DNA of 64,000 nt from Nocardioides jiangsuensis (GCF_019679455.1 NZ_JAIEZQ010000001.1:1-64000), one strand, 5' to 3'. Positions 21,496 through 30,188 are shown, counted from the first letter of the stretch. Notes: a model not told the origin generated them from the sequence alone. A program made the numbers and translations.

Positions 21496-22274
21496 GCACG
21501 GTCTCGCCGCGGGTCCTGCACCAGGACCTGCCCCGCACGCACGACGCGGTGCACCCCTCGCACCGCCTCCTGCGGCTGCTGCGCCCGGCGGCACGCGCCT
21601 ACTTCTCCCGCCGGTACGACGTCCGGGTGCACGGCGACGAGCAGATCCGCCGTCGCGGGCAGCACATCGTCGCGGCCAACCACATCGGCCTGCTCGACGG
21701 CCCGTTGCTCGCCGCGTTCGCGCCGCGGCCGGTGCACGCGCTCACCAAGAAGGAGATGTTCGAGGGGCACACCGGTCGTGCGCTGCGGGCCCTCGGCCAG
21801 ATCCCGCTGGCGCGCTACGAGGTGGACCCCTCGGCGATCAAGGACTGCCTCAAGGTGCTCCGGGACGGGGGAGTGGTGGCGATCTTCCCCGAGGGGGCAC
21901 GCGGCGCGGGCGAGCTCAGGCGGGCGCACGCCGGGGTCGCGTACCTCGCGCTCGTCACCGGGGCGCCCGTCGTACCGCTGGCGATCTTCGGGACCCGGGA
22001 GCCCGGTGGGCACATCGACTCGGTGCCCCCGGCGGGCTCTCGATTCGACTTGGTGTATGGGTCTCCGGTGTACTTGGAGCAGCAACCCTGGCCGCGCACG
22101 CAGGCTCAGGTGAGGCAGGCGACGGAGACGCTCCGGAATAGCCTCGTCCAGCATCTCGTTGAGGCGAAGGGCATCACCGGGCGGAGCCTGCCCGGCCCCA
22201 TTCCTGGGTTCACGGAAGAACAGCTCTTCGAGGGGCTGGACCGGAACCCGTCACGAAAGAAGAGCAATGACTGA
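21492..22274 (+). CDS. plsC: 1-acyl-glycerol-3-phosphate acyltransferase family protein
   Basis: The acyltransferase carries the HX4D active-site motif (NHIGLLD, H64/D69), followed by the [17 protein letters not shown] substrate-binding motif and [12 protein letters not shown]. It likely transfers acyl chains to lysophosphatidate at the membrane surface. The C-terminal end is polar ([20 protein letters not shown]). GTG 21492 overlaps the cmk stop, and the 3' end overlaps der by 8 bp. Confidence 0.9.
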   Translation: MSTVSPRVLHQDLPRTHDAVHPSHRLLRLLRPAARAYFSRRYDVRVHGDEQIRRRGQHIVAANHIGLLDGPLLAAFAPRPVHALTKKEMFEGHTGRALRALGQIPLARYEVDPSAIKDCLKVLRDGGVVAIFPEGARGAGELRRAHAGVAYLALVTGAPVVPLAIFGTREPGGHIDSVPPAGSRFDLVYGSPVYLEQQPWPRTQAQVRQATETLRNSLVQHLVEAKGITGRSLPGPIPGFTEEQLFEGLDRNPSRKKSND

Positions 22275-23610
22275 GTTCGACGAGGCCGCGCCCGCCGCGG
22301 TCCCGGTGCTGGCCGTGGTCGGTCGCCCCAACGTGGGCAAGTCGACCTTGGTGAACCGCATCCTGGGCCGGCGCGAGGCCGTGGTCGAGGACGTCCCCGG
22401 CGTCACCCGCGACCGCGTCTCCTACGACGCCACCTGGAACGGCCGTGCCTTCACGGTCGTCGACACCGGCGGGTGGGATCCCGACGCCCGCGGCCTGGCC
22501 GAGCGGATCGCCGCGCAGGCCGAGGTGGCGGTGACGGTCGCGGACGCGGTCCTGTTCGTGGTGGACGCGACGGTGGGCATCACCGACGCCGACGAGGCCG
22601 TCGTCCGGATCCTCCGCAAGTCCGGCAAGCCGGTCATCCTCGCCGCGAACAAGGTCGACGACATGCGCGCCGAGGCCGAGGCGTACGGCCTGTGGAACCT
22701 CGGCCTGGGCGAGCCCTACCCGGTCTCCGCCCTGCACGGCCGCGGCTCGGGCGACATGCTCGACGCCATCCTCGCGGCGCTGCCCGAGACCCCGCCGGAG
22801 ACCTTCGGCAAGGTCGGCGGCCCGCGGCGCGTGGCGATCGTCGGCAAGCCCAACGTCGGCAAGTCGTCGCTGCTGAACAAGCTGGCCCGCGAGGACCGGG
22901 TGGTCGTCGACGACGCCGCCGGTACGACGGTCGACCCGGTCGACGAGCTGATCGAGCTCGGCGGACGCCCCTGGCGCTTCATCGACACCGCGGGCATCCG
23001 GAAGCGGGTCAAGGAGGCGTCGGGCCACGAGTACTACGCCAGCCTGCGCACCACGACCGCCGTGGAGCGGGCCGAGGTGGCGGTGCTGGTCGTCGACTCC
23101 TCCAAGCCGGTCTCCGAGCAGGACCTGCGGATCATCAGCAACGTCGCCGAGGCCGGCCGTGCCCTGGTGATCGCGTTCAACAAGTGGGACCTCGTCGACG
23201 AGGAGCGCCGCTACTACCTCGACCGCGAGATCGAGCGGGACCTGGTCCGCGTCCAGTGGGCGCCGCGGGTGAACATCACCGCGCGCACCGGCTGGCACGT
23301 CGACAAGCTGGTCCCGGCCCTCGACGCCGCGCTCGAGGGGTGGGAGACCCGCGTCGGGACCGGCGCGCTCAACTCCTTCCTCGGCCGGCTCGTCGCGGAG
23401 CACCCGCACCCGGTCCGCGGTGGAAAGCAGCCCAAGGTGTTGTTCGGCACGCAGGCCTCGACCGCCCCGCCGACGTTCATCCTGTTCACCTCCGGCCTGC
23501 TCGAGGCGTCGTACCTGCGCTTCATCGAGCGTCGCCTGCGCGAGGAGTTCGGCTTCGTCGGGACCCCGATCCACGTGCAGCAGCGGCCGCGGCAACGCAA
23601 CAGGAAGTAG
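22267..23610 (+). CDS. der: Ribosome-assembly GTPase Der (EngA)
   Basis: Der has two tandem G domains and a KH-like C-terminus and matures the 50S subunit. G1 motifs are GRPNVGKST (19-27) and GKPNVGKSS in the second domain. DTGG and DTAG form the two G3 boxes, and NKVD and NKWD the G4 boxes. The KH-like end reads [20 protein letters not shown]. The length of 447 is normal. ATG 22267 lies 8 bp inside plsC. Confidence 0.97.
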   Translation: MTEFDEAAPAAVPVLAVVGRPNVGKSTLVNRILGRREAVVEDVPGVTRDRVSYDATWNGRAFTVVDTGGWDPDARGLAERIAAQAEVAVTVADAVLFVVDATVGITDADEAVVRILRKSGKPVILAANKVDDMRAEAEAYGLWNLGLGEPYPVSALHGRGSGDMLDAILAALPETPPETFGKVGGPRRVAIVGKPNVGKSSLLNKLAREDRVVVDDAAGTTVDPVDELIELGGRPWRFIDTAGIRKRVKEASGHEYYASLRTTTAVERAEVAVLVVDSSKPVSEQDLRIISNVAEAGRALVIAFNKWDLVDEERRYYLDREIERDLVRVQWAPRVNITARTGWHVDKLVPALDAALEGWETRVGTGALNSFLGRLVAEHPHPVRGGKQPKVLFGTQASTAPPTFILFTSGLLEASYLRFIERRLREEFGFVGTPIHVQQRPRQRNRK

Positions 23611-23615
23611 CCGAG

Positions 23616-23645
23616 TTCTGAACCACCGCCACCCTGCGGTAAGGT
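23616..23645 (+). promoter_or_regulatory. Candidate promoter of tRNA-Pro
   Basis: TTCTGA (23616-23621) and TAAGGT (23640-23645) are 18 bp apart, and a start about 23652 would precede the mature tRNA by ~33 nt. Prediction by pattern only. Confidence 0.35.
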
Positions 23646-23684
23646 TCCTTCCGCCCGCTCACCGGAGACGATGTTGCGGGCATT

Positions 23685-23758
<74 letters not shown>

Positions 23759-23777
23759 CCGAAGAAGTACCAGGTCA

Positions 23778-23820
23778 GGGGCCGTTTCCGCTCTACGCGG
23801 GGACGGCCCCGTTCTGCTTC
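23778..23820 (+). terminator. Terminator after tRNA-Pro
   Basis: GGGGCCGTTTCCGC pairs with GCGGGGACGGCCCC around TCTAC, a 14-bp stem with two G-T pairs, followed by GTTCTGCTTCT. It lies 20 nt downstream of the tRNA. Confidence 0.75.
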
Positions 23821-23822
23821 TC

Positions 23823-23855
23823 GGGCCCTGTGCGTGCAGCGTGTGTGCAGGGCCC
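23823..23855. terminator. Second hairpin, possibly bidirectional
   Basis: GGGCCCTG (23823-23830) and CAGGGCCC (23848-23855) are perfect 8-bp arms followed by TTT on the plus strand. Read from the other strand, it sits just past the integrase remnant and could have ended that gene. Confidence 0.5.
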
Positions 23856-23859
23856 TTTC

Positions 23860-24070
23860 GCGACGGCACGAGTGCGGCCGCGTTGTTGTCGGCCTCATGC
23901 TCGGTCGAACGCAGCAGAGGGGAGTAGACGTCGGCCGTTAAAGAGACGCTGAAGTGTCCTAGGCGCTTGGAGACGACCGCCAGCGGTGCCCGCGGCGAGT
24001 TGCAGCGACGCCTGCTGGTGTCGCAGGCCGTGGAAGGTCATCTCTGGCAGGCCTGCTGGCTGTGGAGCTG
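23860..24070 (-). pseudogene. Tyrosine-recombinase (phage-type integrase) C-terminal remnant, frameshifted
   Basis: Read on the minus strand, the sequence encodes LPEMTFHGLRHQQASLQLAA, with catalytic His (codon 24032-24030) and Arg (24023-24021). After about 23985 it continues in another frame as LAVVSKRLGHFSVSLTADVY, with the LGH histidine (23956-23954) and nucleophile Tyr (23926-23924). These are the last three catalytic positions of a phage integrase in their usual order and spacing, split by a frameshift that fits loss of 2 nt. No N-terminal or core domain remains upstream. It faces tRNA-Pro, as integrases of tRNA-integrated islands usually do. Confidence 0.8.
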
Positions 24071-24080
24071 GTCGGGTTTA

Positions 24081-24120
24081 GTCATTCGTTATGTCGGGTA
24101 GTCGTCGGTTATGTCGGGCC
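24081..24120 (+). repeat. Two adjacent 20-bp imperfect direct repeats upstream of the repeat-protein gene
   Basis: Units 24081-24100 and 24101-24120 share GTC.T.(C/G)GTTATGTCGGG with few differences, giving a 20-bp period (two helical turns). Each contains a TTATGT box that could act as a -10. They lie 107 bp before the start at 24227. A later CGGCCCG/CGGGCCG hairpin (24147-24174) sits in the predicted leader. Confidence 0.45.
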
Positions 24121-24226
24121 GCGAGGTCCCGACACAAGACCCGGGGCGGCCCGTAGCAAGGACGCGTCGGGCCGTGGGAGGAAGCATTCTGTCGGACGTG
24201 CCGGGCGGCTAGAGAGGGAAGACGCG

Positions 24227-25693
24227 ATGAGCAGCGACGAGTTCGCACCGTTGACAACCGAGGAGTTGGCGGCCGAGGCGGTGACCGCGCTGCCGGACAA
24301 GGAGGTCGTCTCGATCCTCGACCTCGCGGCGGACATCGACCTCGCCATCGATGGGGCTGCGCCCATCGACCTCGCCATCGCTCTGAACGCCAACGTCGTG
24401 TTGCCGATCGACGCAGCGGTGAGTGCCAACCTGCTGTCCAACGGCTCCACCTCCCAGGCGCTGTCCGACCAAGGTGTCATGGTCACCCAGACCGTGGCGG
24501 CGGACGCGATCGCGACCGGCATCCAGGACAGCGCGATCGACCAGTCCGACACCGTCACCGACGGGACCGGCGCGACCACGACCGAGGGCACAGGCGGTGA
24601 GCAGTCGACGCCGATGGCGGCCGCCGACGCCGCAGCCGCCGACGCCGCGGCCGCCACCACCGAGGCCGCCTCGTTCGAGCCCGTGGACGGGACGGTCGTG
24701 GTGGATTCGGCCGGCAACATCATCGGCACGCTCGACACGTCCACCGGGACCGTGGTCGATTCGGCCGGCAACATCATCGGCACGCTCAACGAGACCACCG
24801 GGTTGGTCGTGGACTCGGCGGGCAACATCGTCGGCACAGTCACCAGCCTGGTCGACGGTGCCTCGGTAGTGGACTCGGCTGGCGACGTCATCGGCGTCCT
24901 CGACGGGGCGACCGGGACCGTCGTCGACGCCTCCGGGAACGTGGTCGGAGTGCTGGATCCGTTGACTGGCCAGGTTCTCAACTCGGTGGGCGACGTGCTG
25001 GGCACTGTGACCGACCTGGTTGACGGCACTGCAGTGGTAGACGCCGCCGGGAACGTCATCGGCGTCCTCGACGGGGCAACCGGCAACGTCGTCGACTCCG
25101 TCGGCAACGTGATCGGCACCCTCGACCCGCTCACTGGACAGGTTCTCGACGCAGCGGGCAACGTCATCGGCACCGTGGGCGAGATCCTCGACGATGTCAC
25201 CGACACCATCGGCCAGCTAAACACCGGCGACCTGCTGAAGGGTGACCTTCTGGCTGTCGACGTCAACGTCGACCTGGACGCCGACCTCGCTGCGCCGATC
25301 AACGGTGCGGTCGCGGCCAACGCCAACGTGGCGGCGCCCATCGACGCGGCGGTGGCCGCCAACATCCTCTCCGACGACTCGGCGGCGACGGCAATCTCGC
25401 AACAGGACGCCATCATCACCCAGTCCATCACCGGGCAAGCGGTGGCAACGTCCGACCAGACGTCCACCATCGACCAGGCGTCCGTCGAGCCGCCCGACAC
25501 CGACACCGCGTCCACGGACGATCCGGTGTCGGCCCCGGCGACCCAGACCCCGTCAACCACCACGTCTGTGTCCGCCGACGAGGTGCCCTCATCGGCTGAC
25601 GTGACGACCGAACCGAGCTCGGCTGACGTGACGACCGAACCGAGCTCGGCTGACGTGACGACAGAACCGAGCACTGAGACCACGCCGCAGTGA
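24227..25693 (+). CDS. Acidic repeat protein, putative substrate of the adjacent PqqD-M50 protein
   Basis: No confident family is recognised. The 488 residues contain no Arg, His, Cys, Trp or Tyr and only two Lys (25 and 338). Layout: a polar N-terminal segment (1-33, ending ALPDKEVVSILDL); a ~70-residue Ala/Asp-rich module (36-106); an Ala/Thr linker; about nine 18-20-residue repeats of the type VVDSAGNIIGTLD-x-x-TG (157-322); a second copy of the 70-residue module (346-416, sharing PIDAAV(S/A)ANLLS and IDQ); and a Thr/Ser/Pro tail with three SSADVTTEP units. No classical signal peptide or membrane segment is seen. ATG 24227 follows GAGAGGGAAG. The stop overlaps the start of the M50 gene, so the two are coupled. 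Inferred role: an exported or processed repeat polypeptide whose N-terminus is read by the partner's PqqD-like domain. Confidence 0.8.
   Translation: MSSDEFAPLTTEELAAEAVTALPDKEVVSILDLAADIDLAIDGAAPIDLAIALNANVVLPIDAAVSANLLSNGSTSQALSDQGVMVTQTVAADAIATGIQDSAIDQSDTVTDGTGATTTEGTGGEQSTPMAAADAAAADAAAATTEAASFEPVDGTVVVDSAGNIIGTLDTSTGTVVDSAGNIIGTLNETTGLVVDSAGNIVGTVTSLVDGASVVDSAGDVIGVLDGATGTVVDASGNVVGVLDPLTGQVLNSVGDVLGTVTDLVDGTAVVDAAGNVIGVLDGATGNVVDSVGNVIGTLDPLTGQVLDAAGNVIGTVGEILDDVTDTIGQLNTGDLLKGDLLAVDVNVDLDADLAAPINGAVAANANVAAPIDAAVAANILSDDSAATAISQQDAIITQSITGQAVATSDQTSTIDQASVEPPDTDTASTDDPVSAPATQTPSTTTSVSADEVPSSADVTTEPSSADVTTEPSSADVTTEPSTETTPQ
25589..25669 (+). repeat. Three 27-bp coding tandem repeats (SSADVTTEP)
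   Basis: Three near-identical 27-bp units encode residues 455-481 of the repeat protein. Near identity at the nucleotide level implies recent slippage-type expansion. Confidence 0.85.
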
Positions 25694-28173
25694 CCACACT
25701 CGTCGACGCGCCCGCGCGCGTCGATGACGTCCAGCTGCTGGGGGCGATGGTGGGGTCCGGCTACCGGACCCCACCAGCCCTGGTCCGCCGCGGCGACGGC
25801 CAGACCTTTCAGCTCACGCCGCTGCTCTACTTGGTGCTGGACGCGGTCGACGGGCGGCGCAGCTGCGCCGAGATCGCGACCATCGTCGGCAAGACCATGC
25901 ACAGGGGCGTCTCAGAAGGCATGGTCGCGACGCTCGTCGACCAGCACCTGCGCCCCATGGGGCTGCTCAAGCAGGCGGACGGGCGCGAGCCTTCCTTCGC
26001 GAAGTCCAACCCCCTGTTGGCACTGAAATTCAAACTCGCCGTCACCAACCCCCGGACCACGCGCCTGCTGACCGACCCGTTCCGGGTCCTCTTCCGGCCA
26101 GTGCTGGCCTCGGTCGTGGTGCTCGGCTTCCTGGCAGTCACCTGGTGGGTCTTCTTCGAGCAGGGCCTCGCCCCTGCGACCTACGACGCCTTCCAGCGGC
26201 CGCACCTTCTGCTGCTCGTGTTCGTGATGACGGTGCTCTCCGGGGGCTTCCACGAGTTCGGACATGCGGCGGCGGCGCGGTACAGCGGAGCCGACCCAGG
26301 AGTTATCGGGGCCGGCATCTACATCGTGTGGCCGGCGTTCTACACCGACGTGACCGACAGCTACCGGTTGGGAAGGTGGGGACGTATCTGCACCGACCTG
26401 GGCGGCTTGTATTTCAACGCTGTCGTGGTGGTGCTCACCTTCGGCTGGTGGTACGCCACACGGTGGGACGCACTGCTGCTCCTGGTGGCAACCCAGATCA
26501 TGCAGATGGTGCAACAGCTCATGCCGCTGCTCCGATTCGACGGGTACCACCTGCTCGCCGACCTGACCGGCGTCCCTGACCTCTACCACCGGATCCGGCC
26601 GACACTTCTCGGGTTGCTGCCGCACCGGTGGTCCGATCCGGAGAACCGGGTCCTGAAGCCATGGGCCCGCGCCGTGATCACCGTGTGGGTGCTGATCACG
26701 ATCCCGATGTTGGGTCTCATGCTCCTGGCCATGGTGACGGCCGTGCCGCGACTGCTCGGTACGGGCTGGTCCGTGGTGCAGGAGGACGCCGCCGGCGTGC
26801 TGGACGCGTGGCGGACCGGGGGGCTGGTCGACGTCACCGCCCACGCACTCCAGGTGCTGGCTGTGGTGCTGCCCATGCTGGCGTGTTTCCTCATCCTCGG
26901 GCGAATCGGGCTGCGCTGGTCTCAAGGTCTCGCGCGCTGGAGCCGCGGGTCCGCCCTCAAGCGGGTCGCCGCCGCAGCCCTCAGCACTGCCGTCATCACG
27001 AGTCTCTCCTGGGCATGGTGGCCGCAGCCGGGCACCTATCGGCCGGTCGTGCCGGGGGAGAGGGGACTGCTTACCGACTTGCTGCCGGCCGCGCAGAGCG
27101 CTCCGGTTCTCGGGGCAACGCCAGCGTCGGCCCGGGTGGCCGCGATGGTCCCCGACCGCGGGGTCCTTCCTGTCGGCGCGTCGGCCGAGCGCAGGCTGGC
27201 CGGCGGGGAGCCGCTGGAGGCCACCTTCCTGGAGGGAAAGGCACTCCCGACCAAGTCCGACCCTCAGTTGGCGATCGTGCTCGTCCCGAGCGAGGACGAC
27301 GGCGACGGCCAACCACAGACGCCGACGCCGACGCCGGCGCAACCGGACGAAGCGGCCGAGCCATGGGTATTCCCGTTCGACGAGCCCCTGCCCCCCGCGG
27401 AGGGGGACAACCAGGCGGCGGCGTACAACACCACCGACGACTCGGTGACCTACGATCTCGCCTTCGCACTCGTATGGGCCACGGGCGACGAGGTGCTCAA
27501 CGTGAACGAGGCCCACGCCTATGCCTCGTGCTCGAACTGCGTAACGGTCGCCGTCGCCTTCCAGGTCGTGCTCATCATGGATGACGCCCAGGTGGTGGTC
27601 CCGCAGAACCTCTCCGTGGCTGCGAACTACGAGTGCTACCGCTGCATCACGGCCGCGATCGCCAGCCAGCTCGTGCTGTCGGTGGAGGAGACGCCGGGAG
27701 AGGAGCAGTTGCGCGCGCTCGGCGAGGTCTGGGGCAGGTTGACCGAGTTCGGGCAGAGCATCACGACGTACTCGCTCTCGGAGATCTCGACCCGGCTGGA
27801 AGCGTTCAAGGCGGAGATCGTCGCGATTCTCGGCGACGCGCCACCGATGTTGCCCGACGCGACACCCACTCCGACACCGTCGCCCACCGGGACGCCCACC
27901 GACGTCAGCAGCGAGCCGCCGATGAGCACGCCCACCACATCACCGACCAGCACACCCACCACATCACCGACCAGCACACCCACCACATCACCGACCAGCA
28001 CACCCACCACGTCGCCGACCAGCACGCCCACCACATCGCCTACCGGCTCGCCGGACGCGAACGACACGACGACCACGCCGACACCGGAGCCGACCACGGA
28101 GCCCACGACAGCCGCATCGTCTCCAGAACCATCCGCCGCCACCACGACGTCCTCACCGTCACCATCGCCGTAG
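25690..28173 (+). CDS. PqqD-like domain / M50 (S2P) metalloprotease fusion with paired CxxC domain
   Basis: This 827-residue membrane protein has four parts. Residues ~20-105 form a PqqD-like winged-helix, the class of domain (RRE) that binds leader peptides of ribosomally made peptides. Residues ~135-430 form an M50/S2P membrane domain with the zinc motif HEFGH (188-192) and the third-ligand region LLRFDGYH (280-287), as in the YydH-type peptide zinc metalloproteases. Residues ~575-710 carry two matching segments with CxxC (C614/C617 and C649/C652) embedded in hydrophobic strands. The tail is S/T/P-rich with five STPTTSPT units. GTG 25690 lies in the stop codon of the repeat-protein gene. 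The likely job is recognition, cleavage and/or export of that repeat protein; this is inference. Confidence 0.85.
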   Translation: MTTLVDAPARVDDVQLLGAMVGSGYRTPPALVRRGDGQTFQLTPLLYLVLDAVDGRRSCAEIATIVGKTMHRGVSEGMVATLVDQHLRPMGLLKQADGREPSFAKSNPLLALKFKLAVTNPRTTRLLTDPFRVLFRPVLASVVVLGFLAVTWWVFFEQGLAPATYDAFQRPHLLLLVFVMTVLSGGFHEFGHAAAARYSGADPGVIGAGIYIVWPAFYTDVTDSYRLGRWGRICTDLGGLYFNAVVVVLTFGWWYATRWDALLLLVATQIMQMVQQLMPLLRFDGYHLLADLTGVPDLYHRIRPTLLGLLPHRWSDPENRVLKPWARAVITVWVLITIPMLGLMLLAMVTAVPRLLGTGWSVVQEDAAGVLDAWRTGGLVDVTAHALQVLAVVLPMLACFLILGRIGLRWSQGLARWSRGSALKRVAAAALSTAVITSLSWAWWPQPGTYRPVVPGERGLLTDLLPAAQSAPVLGATPASARVAAMVPDRGVLPVGASAERRLAGGEPLEATFLEGKALPTKSDPQLAIVLVPSEDDGDGQPQTPTPTPAQPDEAAEPWVFPFDEPLPPAEGDNQAAAYNTTDDSVTYDLAFALVWATGDEVLNVNEAHAYASCSNCVTVAVAFQVVLIMDDAQVVVPQNLSVAANYECYRCITAAIASQLVLSVEETPGEEQLRALGEVWGRLTEFGQSITTYSLSEISTRLEAFKAEIVAILGDAPPMLPDATPTPTPSPTGTPTDVSSEPPMSTPTTSPTSTPTTSPTSTPTTSPTSTPTTSPTSTPTTSPTGSPDANDTTTTPTPEPTTEPTTAASSPEPSAATTTSSPSPSP
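27925..28044 (+). repeat. Five 24-bp coding tandem repeats (STPTTSPT)
   Basis: Five units of 24 bp (AGCACRCCCACCACRTCRCC-type) encode residues 746-785 of the M50 protein. Units 2 and 3 are identical, the others differ at one to three bases. The array is in frame and would vary by eight residues per unit through slippage. It is not a CRISPR: there are no spacers. Confidence 0.9.
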
Positions 28174-28200
28174 ATCGAGGGTCGGTCTGCGGTCGGGAGC

Positions 28201-28896
28201 GTGCCGCCCTCAGGCTCCGTCAGGACTCGCGGTGTCTCTGCCGTGAGGCGCCGGAGGCCCTCGTCGCATACCCGGACCCAGATGGCGAACGGGTACATCG
28301 TCCTGCACGTGGACTACCGCAACCACGCCGAGTCCGACGACGACCCGCTCGTCCAGATCCGGATGCGGCTGGGATACAGCGCCGACGTGATGAACGCGGT
28401 CAAGGCGTTGCGCAGCTCGCCGGACGTCCCGCTCGACGAGGACCGGGTGGGCCTGCTCGGCCGCTCGATGGGCGTCGGGGTGATCTTGGAGGCGCTCGTC
28501 GCTCATCCGGGGCTGGTGCGGGCGGCCTCGCTGTGGGCCTCGGTCTCGTCGCTCGAACGGGAGAACTACGACGAGTTCATCCGTCCGGATCCGGAGGACT
28601 CCGAGCTGCGTGACCAGTTGGCGCGTCGGTACGGCACACCCGAGCAGGACCCGCGCTTCTGGCGTGAGAACTCTTCCCGTCCTTACGTCGACCGGATCAC
28701 TGAGCCGGTGCTCATGGTGCACGGGCGCTTCGACGACACGTGCCCACCGCGCTGGGCTACTGCGACCCGGCGCGCCCTCGGGCGGGCGGGCGCGAGATCC
28801 CAGCTGGAGTGGTACGCCGACGGGCATGCCTTCGGGCGGGCGTTCAACGCTGCGATGAACCGGACGGTGCGGTTCTTCGACCGCCGACTGAGCTGA
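28201..28896 (+). pseudogene. Alpha/beta hydrolase (prolyl-oligopeptidase type), 5'-truncated
   Basis: The C-terminal two thirds of an S9/dienelactone-hydrolase-type fold is intact. Strand GYIVLHVDYRNHAESDDDP is followed by the nucleophile elbow GLLGRSMG, a late Asp (GRFDDTCPPRW) and the His (ADGHAFGRAF). The oxyanion-hole strand with its HG motif and everything before it are missing. The ~27 residues before MANGYIV do not look like the family. The open frame can still be read from GTG 28201 or ATG 28282, but the product would lack a core part of the fold. It directly follows the M50 gene and looks like a deletion scar. Confidence 0.65.
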
Positions 28897-28980
28897 GCCA
28901 CGGCGTCACCGCCGCCCCGGCCGACGACGCCCGACAGCAGGGATCACTCGGATTGGTTGCCTCGCCGTACCGTCGAGGGC

Positions 28981-29736
28981 GTGACTCGAAGTCATGCACG
29001 TGTCGGGGCACTCCTCGCCGGGGTCCTGGCGTCAGGGCTGCTCGTAGGCTGCTCGGGTACGGACCACGCGCCCTCGAACGGCGCGGTCCCGCCGGCGTCA
29101 GCCCGCGACGCTCCGCCAACGGCGCCTGCCCAGCTCAGCAGCAGTGCACCCGTCGATCCCCTCACCGGGTCGGTCCCCGCGCGGCGAAGCGTGTCGGCCG
29201 AGCGGGCACGCCCGGCACGGGAACCGCGGCGTTCGCACCTGAGCATCCCGGCGATCAGGCTCCGCTCAGTGCCTGTGCTCCGCTACGCCGGCACGCCGGA
29301 CGACGCCGAGGGCACCCGAATCCAGAACCGCGGTCCGACCGCGTCACCGCGCGGCCCGGGCGGCGGCGTCGGGCCGGGTGAGGTCGGCAACTTCATCGTC
29401 ACCGGCCACCGCACCTCGCACTCCGCCCCGTTCCGCGACCTTCCCGCCTTGCGCGCCGGGGACCGCGTGCGCGTCCACGCGGGACAGACGGTGTACGTGT
29501 ACCGGGTGACGGCCACCCGCTCGACATCGTTCCGGTCGCAGCGGTCGCTTGCCGAACAATCGGCCGCGCTCCCCGGCCGTCCCAACGCGGACCCGGTCCG
29601 GTCGATGATCACGCTCTCGACGTGTGCGACCCCAGAGGATCATGCGGCCGGAAACTACTGGTCGGACCGTTTCGACAATCCAGAGCACCGGATCGACAAG
29701 GTGGGGGTGCTTGTCGCGGAGTTGGTCGTGGACTAG
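28981..29736 (+). CDS. Sortase (class E-like) with lipoprotein signal
   Basis: This is a cysteine transpeptidase that anchors surface proteins or pilins. The catalytic His is in IVTGHRTSHSAPF, the Cys in TLSTCATPEDH (C215), and a downstream Arg in HRIDKVG. The N-terminus is a type II signal with lipobox LLVGC (Cys24) rather than the usual membrane anchor. The start is set to GTG 28981, which gives a compact signal; TTG 28957 is in frame. It converges with and overlaps the PPOX gene by 4 bp. No obvious LPXTG/LAXTG substrate is encoded nearby. Confidence 0.85.
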   Translation: MTRSHARVGALLAGVLASGLLVGCSGTDHAPSNGAVPPASARDAPPTAPAQLSSSAPVDPLTGSVPARRSVSAERARPAREPRRSHLSIPAIRLRSVPVLRYAGTPDDAEGTRIQNRGPTASPRGPGGGVGPGEVGNFIVTGHRTSHSAPFRDLPALRAGDRVRVHAGQTVYVYRVTATRSTSFRSQRSLAEQSAALPGRPNADPVRSMITLSTCATPEDHAAGNYWSDRFDNPEHRIDKVGVLVAELVVD

Positions 29737-30188
29737 TCGCGCTCGACCCTGCGCAGCCCCTGTGTGGGCGTCCACCACTCGACGACGAGTTTCGTGGCCT
29801 CCTCGTTGAGGTGGGTGTGCACGACCTCTGCGATGTCGGCGTAGAAGCGGTCTGCGTCGGATCCGTCTGTGGTCGGCCCGGCATAGATCGCCCGCCCGGA
29901 GATCTTGGCCTCGCCCGGCCACGTCGCCTCTGAACCCTCGACCGGGTCGACCGTGGCGCTGTGCAGGGCGAACCGCGGATCCCGACGCAGATCCGCGCCC
30001 TTGCGCGCGTTCGGCATCGAGCCGAAGGACAGCCGGCCGTCCTCGAAGGCCGCCTCGATCCCGGAGATCCGTGGCGACCCGTCGGCTCGCAAGGTGGCAA
30101 TCGTCTTGTGTCTGTGCGCATCGAACAGCGCAAGCACGCGCCGTGCAAACCCCGGCTCGACCTGCTCGACGTCCTGCCACGTCGCCAT
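29733..30188 (-). CDS. PPOX-fold (pyridoxamine 5'-phosphate oxidase family) protein
   Basis: The 151 residues match small split-barrel flavin/F420-binding proteins. HKTIATLRADGSPRISGIEA is followed by FGSMPNARKGADLRRDPRFA, the usual cofactor-phosphate-binding strand region, and an EAKISGRAI strand. It likely uses FMN or F420 in a redox reaction on an unknown substrate. It is monocistronic on the minus strand, ending inside the sortase stop region. Confidence 0.85.
   Translation of the reverse strand: MATWQDVEQVEPGFARRVLALFDAHRHKTIATLRADGSPRISGIEAAFEDGRLSFGSMPNARKGADLRRDPRFALHSATVDPVEGSEATWPGEAKISGRAIYAGPTTDGSDADRFYADIAEVVHTHLNEEATKLVVEWWTPTQGLRRVERD

Noticed and set aside
27925-28044. Possible CRISPR array
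   Set aside because: The 24-bp units are contiguous, in frame and without spacers; they encode a Ser/Thr/Pro stalk.
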